In this document: positions 8,361 through 16,759 of the stretch, piece by piece
How positions within the stretch are numbered: position 1 is the first letter of the stretch
How the letters are laid out: the number at the start of each line of letters is the position of its first letter
NCBI RefSeq assembly: GCF_001939735.1
Contig: NZ_MJIL01000039.1
Span: forward strand, 1-36,201
From: Photobacterium proteolyticum
Lineage (GTDB): Bacteria > Pseudomonadota > Gammaproteobacteria > Enterobacterales > Vibrionaceae
DNA length: 36,201 nt
Direction: 5' to 3'
Made by a program: the position numbers and the translations under genes
Notes under the pieces: model-generated
The model's database searches: none
What the model saw: the letters and a program-made list of their open reading frames with translations, nothing else
What the model was told of the DNA's origin: nothing

Positions 8361-8395
8361 AAAGAACAGCCTTACTTATATATGGCTGTTCTTTT
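8361..8395. terminator. strong bidirectional terminator-like hairpin upstream of the OYE gene
   Basis: AAAGAACAGCC (8361-8371) pairs with GGCTGTTCTTT (8384-8394), with T-rich ends on both strands. It sits 39-73 bp upstream of the leftward oxidoreductase start, inside its likely leader, and there is no complete gene for it to terminate. It could be the relic of a lost gene's terminator or an attenuator. The rest of 8323-8697 holds no recognised gene. Confidence 0.6.
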
Positions 8396-8697
8396 ATCCA
8401 CTTTTGCTATGTGCAGTCGGCAGCGGCAAACATTACCGACTATAGAGGTGACAATCCTTAATCTGGATTAATTTAGTGCCATATATATGATTTAAGATCT
8501 GCACTTAAAGCGTGATTTCTGCTGCTAAAATGAAGGCTAGGAGGCTTGTAGTTGGTGTTGATTCTTATTTCGGCTTTTTAGCGCCATATGGAATGGCTTC
8601 GAGAAGGGGCTTGTGGATGTTTTTCTAGTTCCCATTGTTTTAATAAATCAATATCATCGCCACAATCATCAAAGGTATAGGTTTAAAGTGAAATTCA

Positions 8698-9360
8698 ATG
8701 GCATATAAAGTACAGGATAAAAGCCAGTGGTCACGTGCAGAGCATTTCAAGTTCTATCAAGGCTTTACTCATCCTTGGTATAACATCTGCACAAACCTCG
8801 ATGTGACTGAGTTATACAATTATTGTAAGCAGTATGGTCATCGTTTTTCCCATGCTTATCTCTATCTAACGCAACAAGCGCTTAACCAGTGTGAGCCGAT
8901 GGCGTATCGCATTGTGGAGGATGAAGTGCGTATCTATTCACCAATGTGTGTCAGCGTTGCCTTGCTTGCTAATGACGAAACAGTAAGATTTTGCGATGTA
9001 CCTCATAAGCCTATTTTTAAACAATTTACCCAGAGCGCGACTGAAGTAGAAAAAAGAGTCAAGGACTCAACATTTATTCTGGAACAGTTTATTGGCAAAG
9101 AAATGCGTCAAAATACCATTCATATGACTGTACTGCCTTGGGTCGATTTCACCAGCATGACGCACGCAAGGGATACTAAACATCCGGACAGTATTCCCAA
9201 AACAGCCTTAGGGAAGTTAACGCAAGAGGGCGAGCATTGGAGAATGCCCTTTTCGATAGAAGTGCATCATGGGTTGGTGGACGGACTCCATGTTGGCCAA
9301 TTCATTAATACCCTGCAGGGATTGTTCAATCAGCCATCCTTGTTAGATTTGAGTAATTAA
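8698..9360 (+). CDS. chloramphenicol acetyltransferase-family protein (CatA-like fold)
   Basis: The 220-residue protein has the length and motifs of trimeric CatA-type acetyltransferases. The N-terminal region AEHFKFYQGFTHPWYNICTN corresponds to the R-x-x-H/F-x-F entry strand. The catalytic motif HHGLVDG (His190-His191 to Gly196) keeps the base His191 and structural Asp195, followed by LHVGQFINTLQ. Like the family, it would transfer acetyl from acetyl-CoA to a hydroxyl. Chromosomal homologues of this divergence often do not confer resistance, so chloramphenicol need not be the substrate. It is divergent from the OYE gene, with an IS6-like remnant 34 bp beyond its stop, which fits a mobilised gene. 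The ATG lacks a strong Shine-Dalgarno but is the only good start. Confidence 0.85.
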   Translation: MAYKVQDKSQWSRAEHFKFYQGFTHPWYNICTNLDVTELYNYCKQYGHRFSHAYLYLTQQALNQCEPMAYRIVEDEVRIYSPMCVSVALLANDETVRFCDVPHKPIFKQFTQSATEVEKRVKDSTFILEQFIGKEMRQNTIHMTVLPWVDFTSMTHARDTKHPDSIPKTALGKLTQEGEHWRMPFSIEVHHGLVDGLHVGQFINTLQGLFNQPSLLDLSN

Positions 9361-9394
9361 AGAGCTGGAAAGAGTTTGTAGAGTCGCTTATCAG

Positions 9395-9915
9395 GGCTCT
9401 GTTGCAAAAAATTCAGTCAGGCTCACAACTCCACTTTTTCCGAGTTAATCAATGACCAACCTCGGATTTAAATGGAAGTATTTTTCCGTGAGATTATCGC
9501 TTTGGTACCTATGTTGGTATGCCTCGGCATTATGCAAGAAGTTACGTCACTATCAATTCATCCGGACAGACTCTTCGTGGCAGTTCGATGAAACCTACGT
9601 CAAAGTGAAGAGGAAGTGGCACTACCTTTACCGCGCCACCAATAAGCAAGGCGAAACGCTGGATTTCTATTTCTCTCACAAACGTAATAACGAAATAAAG
9701 AAGCGGCGTATTAGTTCCTTAGGTGCAGCCTGATACATTAAGGATGTTAAACACAGGCCAGTTTGATTTCTGGTTACGTCATGATGAACGTGAAATCATT
9801 GTGCGTGAGAGAGCCGCCTTTATGAATCGCCTATTCAATGTTGAGGTTGTTTACCAGTAATCATTGAGCCCATCACTGGTTAGATCTGCCTCATCAGATT
9901 ATATGCAATAGAGCT
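9395..9915 (+). mobile_element. IS6-family insertion sequence remnant (internally deleted)
   Basis: The ends are GGCTCTGTTGCAAA (9395-9408) and a decayed inverse, ATGCAATAGAGC (9903-9914), matching IS6-type terminal repeats. The interior reads as pieces of one transposase. FKWKYFSVRLSLWYLCWYAS (from about 9470) corresponds to the N-terminus. WQFDETYVKVKRKWHYLYRA (9583-9642) holds the first catalytic Asp, and LDFYFSHKRN follows. After a deletion comes the C-terminal tail, with QFDFWLRHDE and FNVEVVYQ ending at 9860. The second Asp and the Glu are missing, so it is inactive. A 93-codon frame at 9452-9733 is part of this remnant. The missing middle is present as a separate relic at 15.1-15.3 kb. 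Confidence 0.85.
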
Positions 9916-9927
9916 GTTCATTTCCGC

Positions 9928-10968
9928 TTAAGGCTTTGTTGACGGCTTCAGCCAACCTAAAGCGGTTAATACCATAAAGTTAAATACGACGTAGATATTA
10001 GCAAGAGCGATATATATCCAGCGTTCATAGAAGGCGTAGTCAAGATCGAAGCCGGTTGTGTTTGTTGTGTCGGTGATGAGTAGCATTACACAGCTCAATG
10101 CTGATGCAAACAGGGCGCCTTTCGGGCTGTTGAATACGATTTTCGCAAACATCAATGTGCCTAAGAACATAATCAGCAAGTAGAAGGGCACCACTGGTGC
10201 AATCACCATAAGCTCGTAGATGGCAATAGCGGCTAATCCGCCAATAAAGTTCGCAATCAAAACGCCTACTAGAGTTTTGATTCCTTTGTGCAGGCATGCG
10301 CTAAGTACTAATATCCCGACGTAAATTAGTGTCAATATTGCAGCTTGGCAGTCGAACATGAGGAAGTACACCAATATCGGCAACACAACTAGAGTGTTAA
10401 TTAACGCAGTCCGAGCAGCCTCAGCGGGCGACTTAATCGTCGGTGAGGGAGAAGGATTGCTCACTTTCACTGGGATAATGACATGCATCAGAGCCGTAGA
10501 GAAGAGCGCCAGAAGATACGATTTGGTCACACCCAGAGCAATTTCCATCGATAAGTTAATATCTAGCATCGCCATTGATGGGTAGGCGAGTACAGACATC
10601 AACAGTATTACGACAATAAGAATATTTGCTCCTGTTGCAGCTTTATAGAAAATGCCGTACAAGAACCAGCCCATAGCGATAACGGTTAGCAGTGGATAAG
10701 GTTCAACAATGCGGGTTAAGAATATGCCCATTCCCAAAGCTACAATTAGGGCTTTGATAAAGCCGCCGTATACTCTGGGAGGAAATGGCCTCGCTGGCGG
10801 CCCTAGCATTAAAGTGACTAGGCTTGGGGTGATGTAAGCCATTTCCCATTGCCACATTACCATCACAAAGACAGGGATCATAACACCTAGCGAATAGCGA
10901 AGAATGTTGCGCTCATTTTCCCTGTTTGAGTTTACCGCCACTGAAGCACCAACAGAATCAGTAGACAT
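9928..10968 (-). CDS. DUF2955-type multi-spanning inner-membrane protein (FUSC/aromatic-acid exporter-like)
   Basis: The 346-residue protein is almost wholly hydrophobic, with two clusters of about five to six transmembrane helices (about residues 25-170 and 185-340). A loop rich in Ser and Pro (NPSPSPTIKSPAEAART, about 170-188) lies between them. The layout matches DUF2955/FUSC-like proteins, which pair with a HlyD-type periplasmic adaptor to export organic acids, dyes or drugs (family knowledge). Its ATG lies inside the 3' end of the upstream HlyD gene (11-bp overlap), so they are translated together. The outer-membrane partner is not encoded here; TolC is the usual choice. The substrate is unknown. 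Confidence 0.83.
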   Translation of the reverse strand: MSTDSVGASVAVNSNRENERNILRYSLGVMIPVFVMVMWQWEMAYITPSLVTLMLGPPARPFPPRVYGGFIKALIVALGMGIFLTRIVEPYPLLTVIAMGWFLYGIFYKAATGANILIVVILLMSVLAYPSMAMLDINLSMEIALGVTKSYLLALFSTALMHVIIPVKVSNPSPSPTIKSPAEAARTALINTLVVLPILVYFLMFDCQAAILTLIYVGILVLSACLHKGIKTLVGVLIANFIGGLAAIAIYELMVIAPVVPFYLLIMFLGTLMFAKIVFNSPKGALFASALSCVMLLITDTTNTTGFDLDYAFYERWIYIALANIYVVFNFMVLTALGWLKPSTKP

Positions 10969-12094
10969 AACTTAATAAGCCCATTAAGTGGATGAATGCT
11001 TTTCCCAGCCAGTACATTACACCAGTATCACTTGTGTATACAATGATGTCAGCCTGACCGCCTTCGCGACGAATTCCTGGAGGTATCTCTTCAGCGAAAT
11101 CGATAATAACTGGAAAAAGCTGTGCTTCCCTGAGCCATCCACTCTTTTTAACCGGAACTTGCAAGCCCCCCACTTGAGTACCCGGTTCAAACTGAACACC
11201 GTAGCCAACTGAATTAACAGTGCCTTTAAACACTCTGCCTGGGGCTGAATCAAAGACTATTTCAACCTGGTTACCAGTTTGAATGTTTTCCAGATTATTC
11301 TCCCTCAGATAAGCTTCAATCCATGTGTCTTTGGTGGAAATATAGGTCATCAAAGGCTGACCAGGGTTCACATAGAGCCCTGTGTCATAACGTACATTAA
11401 CCACCAAGCCTAAACGAGGCGCTCTAACGACGGTATCTTCCAGATTAACACGGGCTTGAAGAAGTTCAGCCAACGCTTTTTTGATTCTAGGGTTATCGTT
11501 ACCAGAAATACCCGCATCAATTTTGGCTCGTTCAAGCTCAGCTTGCGCCTTGTCCACTTCTGAACGTGCATTTTGTAACTGCGTGTTCGCCTTATCAATT
11601 TCGGCTCTAGAAACAAAACCGCGTTGTCCAACCGATAGTACCCTTTCAACTTGAATCTGGACAAGGTTTTGGTTGGTTATTGCCTCGACCAAGTAGGCTT
11701 GTGCGGTTGATACGCCCGCTGTTTTAGCGCCAACTTCTTGGCCTGCCAGCTCTAGTGCCGCTTCTGCCTGATTAACAGCAAATTCATATCGTTCAGGGTC
11801 AATACGGGCAACAACTTGTCCTTGTTTTACTATTTGGTTATTTTCAACGGGTAGCTCGATAACACGCCCGGCGACAGATGAAGAAAGTGGATTAACATAA
11901 GCGCGAATACGCGAATTATCAGTAAACGGTGTCACTCGGTCAGCAACCAAATACCAAGTAAGAATCAGCAGACACAAGGTTGCAATGATGAGTGTAACTT
12001 TTTTTACCACTGCTTGTTCAGAAGCATGTGATGACTGTTGTTCACTTTCGTTGGTTTCAATTTGATCTGGGTTTGAGTTGGCCTGGCCACTCAT
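10958..12094 (-). CDS. HlyD/EmrA-family membrane fusion protein
   Basis: This is a periplasmic adaptor of 378 residues from the ATG at 12094, which has GGAG 8 bp upstream. A polar cytoplasmic tail precedes a single transmembrane helix (KKVTLIIATLCLLILTWYLV). The first lipoyl half follows (VAGRVIELPVENNQIVKQGQ), then a long coiled coil (about residues 105-205, with QAEAALELAGQEV and RSEVDKAQAELERAK), the second lipoyl half (VRAPRLGLVVNVRYDTGLYV) and a beta-barrel domain (GNQVEIVFDSAPGRVFKGTV). It should link the overlapping DUF2955 membrane protein to an outer-membrane channel. The gene lies 129 bp after the CoA-disulfide reductase gene on the same strand, so it may be part of a longer transcript or have its own promoter. 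Confidence 0.9.
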   Translation of the reverse strand: MSGQANSNPDQIETNESEQQSSHASEQAVVKKVTLIIATLCLLILTWYLVADRVTPFTDNSRIRAYVNPLSSSVAGRVIELPVENNQIVKQGQVVARIDPERYEFAVNQAEAALELAGQEVGAKTAGVSTAQAYLVEAITNQNLVQIQVERVLSVGQRGFVSRAEIDKANTQLQNARSEVDKAQAELERAKIDAGISGNDNPRIKKALAELLQARVNLEDTVVRAPRLGLVVNVRYDTGLYVNPGQPLMTYISTKDTWIEAYLRENNLENIQTGNQVEIVFDSAPGRVFKGTVNSVGYGVQFEPGTQVGGLQVPVKKSGWLREAQLFPVIIDFAEEIPPGIRREGGQADIIVYTSDTGVMYWLGKAFIHLMGLLSYVY

Positions 12095-12222
12095 CTTCAA
12101 TACTCCAAGTTAGGTAGGATAAATTAACGACTTACATTGAACGTCACGATGAAGAAAACCATCAGCGAATTGCTAATGGCTCTTATTGGCCGTTAATCGT
12201 GGAACGTATTCTTACAAAGGAG

Positions 12223-13944
12223 TTAAGCGCTTTTCTCTTCTGCAAGCTGGCCGGCACAAGCTGTACAATTACCAACCATAATATCTTTTCGATTCTTATG
12301 GTTGTAACTCATCATTTCTTCATAAGCTTTTACAAACTCGTAGCTACCTGCAACGTTGTAAGCATCGAACCCGTTGGCCTTGAGCATTAATGTCATGTTG
12401 TAACTTCTTTCACCGGTACGGCAGTGAACATAAACAGGCTTAGTTTTGTCAAGCTCATCCAGACGCTGGCGCAGAGAGCTCATAGGAATATTGACAGCAC
12501 CTTTAATGTGTCCTGCTTCGTATTCTATCGCCTCTCGTACGTCAATGACCTGTTCACCGGTTTCCAGCAGATCATAAACCTCTGAGAAGCGAACTTGTTT
12601 AAAGGCTCCTTCATTGAGGTTTGATGCAATATACCCAACTTTGTTTACGACATCTTTTCCTGTTCCGAATGGTGGTGCATAACATAGTTCAAGGTCAGCC
12701 AGGTCCTCAACTGTCATACTCGCCTTAATCGCAGTAGAGATAACATCAGCTCGTTTGTCTGGAGCACCGTTAGTGGCGAATTGAGCACCAAGGATCTTGC
12801 CGGTGTCTTTTTCAAAAATTAGCTTAGAGTAAACAAGATGATTGCCTGGCATAATGCCTACAATGCCTGGAGGTGCTGCGTATACGACATCGTATTCAAT
12901 TCCAGTACTTACAAGCATCTTTTCTGATAATCCAGTAGACGCAACATTTAGATCGAACAACTTAACAACACCACTTCCGATATAGCCTTTATTGTTGATT
13001 TTTCTACCATTGATTCTGTCAGCGATTAGTCGGCCTTGCTTGTTGGCAGGCCCTGCCATTGCCAATGGGAAAGGCTGACCTGTTAGCTGATTTGTTACCA
13101 AGATAGCGTCGCCAGCCGCGTAAACGTCCTTTGCTGTTGTCTGGTAGTTATCATCAACTTTGATGTAACCTCTTTCGTTAAGCTCAACACCAGAGTCCTT
13201 CAGAAATCCTGTTGATGGTTTTACACCTATAGCCAGGATCACGCCGTCGGTTTCAATCTCTTTACCTGACTTTAGAATAACTTTTCTGGCATCGAACGCC
13301 TCTACCAAGTCTTCGATGATGATTTCGACGCCATTTCGAACCATTTCAGCCTGGCCGAAGTAAGACATATCTCGGTCTACAAACGGAATAATTTGGTCGG
13401 TACCCTCGATTAGAGTAACGTCAATACCTCGTTCTCTCAGGTTTTCTGCAGCTTCCAGTCCGATGAAACCACCACCAACAACAGTCATATGTTTAGGATT
13501 ATTTTCCTTAATAAACGACATGATCTTAGAAACATCAGGCACAGTTTTTAAACAGTAGTTGTCAATTTTTTCTAGCCCCGGGAATAGAGGAACAACTGAA
13601 TCAGCACCGGGAGATACCACCAAAGCATCATAATGCTCAGTGGTTACTTCACCAGTGACGGTATTCTCAACTTGAATAGTTTTTGCATTTGAATTTACTG
13701 AAATTACATTGCTGTTAACTCGGGCATCGATATTGAACCACATTTTGAACTTTTGTGGGTTCATTAAGACAAGAGTCTCTTCTTTCTCTACAACGCCTGA
13801 AATGTGATAAGGCAGACAGCAGTTTGAGAAAGACACTACTGGACCTCTTTCAAACATGATGATTTCAGCGTTTTCATCTAGCCTTCTGCATCTTGCCGCT
13901 GCAGATGCACCACCTGCGACGCCACCAATGATAATAATTTTCAT
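12223..13944 (-). CDS. CoA-disulfide reductase-rhodanese fusion (FAD-dependent persulfide/disulfide reductase)
   Basis: The 573-residue protein starts with an FAD-binding Rossmann motif (IIIIGGVAGGASAAARCRRL). The active-site loop SFSNCCLPYHISG puts Cys42 at the position of the single redox cysteine of CoA-disulfide reductases, with an extra Cys43. An NAD(P)H motif (VVGGGFIGLEAAENLRERG, about 159-177) and the FAD ribityl motif (VYAAGDA) follow. The dimerisation domain covers about 330-450. A C-terminal rhodanese domain begins near residue 460 and carries the persulfide cysteine Cys508 in VHCRTGERSYN. A short tail adds Cys-x2-Cys (GNCTACAGQ). Enzymes of this layout reduce CoA persulfide, polysulfide or CoA disulfide. 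It starts 10 bp after the BASS transporter and is probably cotranscribed with it. Confidence 0.93.
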   Translation of the reverse strand: MKIIIIGGVAGGASAAARCRRLDENAEIIMFERGPVVSFSNCCLPYHISGVVEKEETLVLMNPQKFKMWFNIDARVNSNVISVNSNAKTIQVENTVTGEVTTEHYDALVVSPGADSVVPLFPGLEKIDNYCLKTVPDVSKIMSFIKENNPKHMTVVGGGFIGLEAAENLRERGIDVTLIEGTDQIIPFVDRDMSYFGQAEMVRNGVEIIIEDLVEAFDARKVILKSGKEIETDGVILAIGVKPSTGFLKDSGVELNERGYIKVDDNYQTTAKDVYAAGDAILVTNQLTGQPFPLAMAGPANKQGRLIADRINGRKINNKGYIGSGVVKLFDLNVASTGLSEKMLVSTGIEYDVVYAAPPGIVGIMPGNHLVYSKLIFEKDTGKILGAQFATNGAPDKRADVISTAIKASMTVEDLADLELCYAPPFGTGKDVVNKVGYIASNLNEGAFKQVRFSEVYDLLETGEQVIDVREAIEYEAGHIKGAVNIPMSSLRQRLDELDKTKPVYVHCRTGERSYNMTLMLKANGFDAYNVAGSYEFVKAYEEMMSYNHKNRKDIMVGNCTACAGQLAEEKSA

Positions 13945-13954
13945 TTTTTCTCCT

Positions 13955-14800
13955 TTAATTTGTCGGAACTTGCCGGGCGAACAGACGGGCCGCTACCATT
14001 GCGACAATCGCTGCGAGAGGAATGACAAGAAGTATCATCACGAAAAGGCCCGGTGGCGGGTTCGTGATGCCAAAATATGCTGCAAACACTGCAGCGATAT
14101 TGCGCGTGCACATCCCAAGCGCCATGCTGCTTCGCTGTTGCTGTTTCAGGCCGAAGCTGATCTTGTATGATATCGCCGTGATCGCGAGTAAGAACAAGAC
14201 CAAGGCTCCTGGAGCGAAGCTGCCTACGGCACCGAGCATGTCACGTCCATAGAGCACCAATACGAGCACCATGGTGAGAACTAGGGATACCCCTCCGATT
14301 TTCTTGACCACCGGGAAAAGTTTTTCCGCCGCATTTGGGGAGGTCCCCCGAACTATGCCTCCGAGTAGCAGCGGCAATAGCACCAATACGAGCAATGGTT
14401 TAGCCAGCGACCACATATTCACCGTCAGACCCTTGATCAGCAGTGGCGCTAGCAATGGCAGTAACAGCACGGTGCCAAGTGTGGTCAGCAGCATAAACGC
14501 GCCAGCAAAGTTTATGTCGCCGCGGGCCTTTCGCACCATCAGAGGGAAAAATGGCGCGGTCGGTACAAGGCTAATCAGAAGCAATCCGGCCGCGTGCGCT
14601 TCCATCAGCGGGATGAACCTGATAATGAGCCAGGCCAGCACTGGGCCGATGACCCAGCCTAAGACAAGGATCAGCGCAATGGCATGGGGGCTTCGCAGAG
14701 TATTCTGTACCTCGCGCAGGTTTAATTCGAGTCCCATGGCAGCGAGATTAGCCACTGTAAATACAATGACTATGATGTTGAAGACGATTTCGAAGCTCAT
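13955..14800 (-). CDS. bile acid:Na+ symporter (BASS) family transporter
   Basis: The 281-residue protein has about nine to ten transmembrane helices and the BASS-fold markers: GLELNLREVQNTLRSPHA near the first crossover, LISLVPTAPFFPLMVRKARG, and a C-terminal SMALGMCTRNIAAVFAAYFG (about residues 226-245) that supplies sodium- and substrate-site residues. Family members move bile acids, pantoate, pyruvate or sulfur compounds with Na+; the substrate here is unknown. It is the first gene of a leftward block followed by the CoA-disulfide reductase-rhodanese, so a sulfur- or CoA-related solute is plausible (inference). Its codons are clearly richer in G and C than those of the genes on either side, suggesting a separate origin. 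Confidence 0.9.
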   Translation of the reverse strand: MSFEIVFNIIVIVFTVANLAAMGLELNLREVQNTLRSPHAIALILVLGWVIGPVLAWLIIRFIPLMEAHAAGLLLISLVPTAPFFPLMVRKARGDINFAGAFMLLTTLGTVLLLPLLAPLLIKGLTVNMWSLAKPLLVLVLLPLLLGGIVRGTSPNAAEKLFPVVKKIGGVSLVLTMVLVLVLYGRDMLGAVGSFAPGALVLFLLAITAISYKISFGLKQQQRSSMALGMCTRNIAAVFAAYFGITNPPPGLFVMILLVIPLAAIVAMVAARLFARQVPTN

Positions 14801-14843
14801 GAAATGCTACCTTCTGAGTATTTTTCTGAGTGAGCGGGGGAAT

Positions 14844-14987
14844 ATGCTTTTTGATTATCCGAATGTAGATGCAAGAACATGGATAATACTGATTACATTC
14901 ATCACTCTATTAATCATAAGGGTAATAACTGAACCTTTGCTGAATGCCTGGACCATCGTTTTGCGCTGGCAGCCTAATTGTATCTGA
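14844..14987 (+). CDS. possible small membrane protein (47 residues)
   Basis: A short frame begins at an ATG preceded by GCGGGGGA. It encodes one convincing transmembrane helix (TWIILITFITLLIIRVITEP) and ends WTIVLRWQPNCI. It is divergent from the BASS transporter in a stretch with no other gene. It may be a real small protein, the tail of a decayed membrane gene, or chance. There is no family match that I recognise. Confidence 0.3.
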   Translation: MLFDYPNVDARTWIILITFITLLIIRVITEPLLNAWTIVLRWQPNCI

Positions 14988-15054
14988 AAATCAGTACGCT
15001 TGTAATTCTGTATAACCTTGCGGCAGAGCCCACAAAAGTAATATAGAAGCTGCT

Positions 15055-15380
15055 TCTCAGTTCCTTAAGTGCAGCCTGGGTGACATAACGACTCAGAGAG
15101 TCAGCCTAAGAGTTTAAATACGGATAAACATTTCTTGTATGCTAATGCGATTACCCGCGTGAAGAAGGAGGGACGACTGCGAGCGGATGTCGAGCAAAGA
15201 CAAGTGAAGTAGCTCAATAATGGCATCGAGTCAGATCATGCCCTATGAACGATAGTCTACCTGCGGCGTAAGTTAAGTAGCTGTAAGCTCATCACATCAT
15301 TGAGTTTCTATAGGGCGTTATAATAGTGGCCTATGGAGTCATATTATGCAGGCTTTCGAGTTCTTGTTTCTGTTTTTTGG
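15055..15380 (+). mobile_element. IS6-family transposase relic (central part)
   Basis: From 15117 the plus strand reads NTDKHFLYANAITRVKKEG, then GRLRADVEQRQVK, a TAG stop at 15210, and LNNGIESDHA. This is the central part of an IS6-type DDE transposase, with the second Asp (NTDK) and the catalytic Glu (IESDH). Upstream, AGTTCCTTAAGTGCAGCCTG (15060-15079) matches 9712-9731 in the 9.4-kb remnant with one difference, so the two relics derive from closely related elements. A weak MQAFEF echo near 15346 may be the next conserved block. Stops and shifts make it inactive, and no terminal repeats are attached. Confidence 0.75.
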
Positions 15381-15428
15381 TTAGGGTCATTCTCATAATC
15401 TGTAGCATGATCCTGATTATTGAGGAAA

Positions 15429-15547
15429 TCAAGTATCTTCAATGATCACGGGTATAGCAGTGAAGTTATGGGCCTCATACACTCGAAAGTTGCCTCGGTA
15501 GTCCTTCAAAGTGAGCAACCAACGAGTAATTGATAAGATTTAGTCAT
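15429..15547 (-). pseudogene. small frameshifted reading frame with strong ribosome site
   Basis: On the minus strand AGGAGG stands 8 bp before an ATG at 15547 that reads MTKSYQLL. One frame over, the sequence continues convincingly as RWLLTLKDYRGNFRVYEAHN and then FTAIPVIIEDT before a TGA at 15429-15431. A single-base shift near 15525 would join them into a protein of about 40 residues. I do not recognise it. It lies among IS relics and may be the remains of a short accessory gene or the end of a larger one. Confidence 0.35.
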
Positions 15548-15689
15548 GGTTAGTACCTCCTAGCACAGTGTATTCTTTTATGATAGGTGTATAGTTTGAT
15601 TGAAACTGAATGGATGTAGCGATTGGAGTTAAGTGTTTGATGTACATTCGTTAGATTTATGCACTTATGAGGAAGACCTCTCTGTAGGG

Positions 15690-15707
15690 GGCTCCGTTGC
15701 AAATAAT
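15690..15707 (+). repeat. IS6-like terminal inverted repeat (left partner)
   Basis: GGCTCCGTTGCAAATAAT matches, in inverse orientation, ATTATTTGCAACAGAGTC at 16806-16823, with 16 of 18 positions paired. It also resembles the left end of the 9.4-kb remnant. No transposase sequence follows; the next gene is the Spy/CpxP-like gene. Confidence 0.7.
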
Positions 15708-16083
15708 TATACATCAATCATTAAGCTGCGATTCAGTAATTAAAGCTATTCTCGTAGCTGATAAATTTTTCTAAAAAGAACCATATTTATACAACTCTTT
15801 TTAGCCAGGATAAATGCACGGGAATATAACTTATTTTAAAATCAAAATCTCACTCCGTAATATTAACTTTTAATGTAATGAAAATAATTTAACAGCATAT
15901 GTTTTGTTATATTTTTACTCTGTCTTTTTAGTTGAGCTAATTGTTTGTCAGAGAATTAGTGGTTAATAACTACGCCGTGGTTTTATGGGGGGCGATAATC
16001 AATCCGTACTATTTTTATCACTTATATATTCATTGATGTAGAGTTATCTTTTATGCTAGTTATTTTATCAAAGGACATTTTCC

Positions 16084-16521
16084 ATGATTAAAATTAAATG
16101 TGTTTTTCGTAATTTCCTTATTTATAGTGTTTTTCTTGCTTCAGCAACAGCAGTAAATGCCTCAACTACGCCAGCACCATCACAGTTCAACCTACAGCCG
16201 ATAATTCAATCTTTAGAGCTAACGGAAGAGCAAAATAATGTAATATTCGACTTGATAGAGGAACATCAAGTAAATTCACCTTCAATCAATATTGAAAATA
16301 TAATAGCGGCGAAAAAGAAGCAACTAATGTTGGTAACTCAATCTGAATTTGATGAAGCAGCAATGGGTGAATTGGTAGATCAAGTTCAAGCTAAGGAAAA
16401 GGAATTATTTTTGAATGAAATGAGATTAAAGAATAGTATCTATAACGTATTGACCGAGAAGCAAAAAGTTAAGTTTAAAACTTCAGTTAAAGAGCAGTTA
16501 ATGGTAGATGCTTCGCAGTAA
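16084..16521 (+). CDS. Spy/CpxP-like periplasmic protein
   Basis: The 145-residue protein has a signal peptide (KCVFRNFLIYSVFLASATAV, cleavage near NAS, residues 25-27) and an all-helical mature part. It carries the two LTxxQ motifs of the Spy/CpxP family: LELTEEQNNVIFDLIEEHQ (about 49-67) and NVLTEKQKVKFKTSVKEQL (about 121-139). Family members are periplasmic chaperones or stress sensors of metal- and envelope-stress systems. Here the sequence between the motifs is divergent and lacks a clear metal-binding His pair. AAAGGAC precedes the ATG. The gene is monocistronic and AT-rich, is followed by a perfect palindrome, and lies between two inverted IS6-like ends, so it may have been moved as a passenger. 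Confidence 0.75.
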   Translation: MIKIKCVFRNFLIYSVFLASATAVNASTTPAPSQFNLQPIIQSLELTEEQNNVIFDLIEEHQVNSPSINIENIIAAKKKQLMLVTQSEFDEAAMGELVDQVQAKEKELFLNEMRLKNSIYNVLTEKQKVKFKTSVKEQLMVDASQ

Positions 16522-16666
16522 GGAGTTAAGTATTTTAACGTAACTGTTTGGATTAACATATCATTTGATTGTGACATCACTATATTGTGCTTACACTTCT
16601 GGTGTGTTAGGTGGCTGTTATGTTGAATCGGTGCCGAACGAGCGTGATCGTGTAACGCCCAGATAC

Positions 16667-16696
16667 AAGAAAGGCTGCCAGCTGGCAGCCTTTCTT
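16667..16696 (+). terminator. 30-bp perfect palindrome, terminator hairpin
   Basis: AAGAAAGGCTGCCAG (16667-16681) and CTGGCAGCCTTTCTT (16682-16696) are exact inverse complements. The GC-rich core with TTTCTT at the end would work as an intrinsic terminator in both directions. It lies 146 bp past the Spy-like stop. A 63-codon frame across this place is not credible as a gene. Confidence 0.75.
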
Positions 16697-16759
16697 CGGT
16701 TCTTACTACGGTTTTATGTAAGTATACTTAGATCACAAGATCAATTAAGTTTTTAGTTT

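Noticed and set aside
8698..9360. Calling the CAT-like gene a chloramphenicol resistance gene
   Set aside because: The catalytic motif is present, but divergence from classical CatA is large and the substrate cannot be read from sequence.
9452..9733. 93-codon frame as an independent gene
   Set aside because: Its sequence is joined pieces of an IS6-type transposase with internal deletions, so it is listed as part of the mobile element.
14271..14987. 238-codon plus-strand frame
   Set aside because: Mostly the antisense shadow of the BASS transporter. Only the last 47 codons, from 14844, were kept as a low-confidence small protein.
16565..16756. 63-codon plus-strand frame after the Spy-like gene
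   Set aside because: It runs through the 30-bp perfect palindrome that acts as a terminator and lacks a ribosome site.
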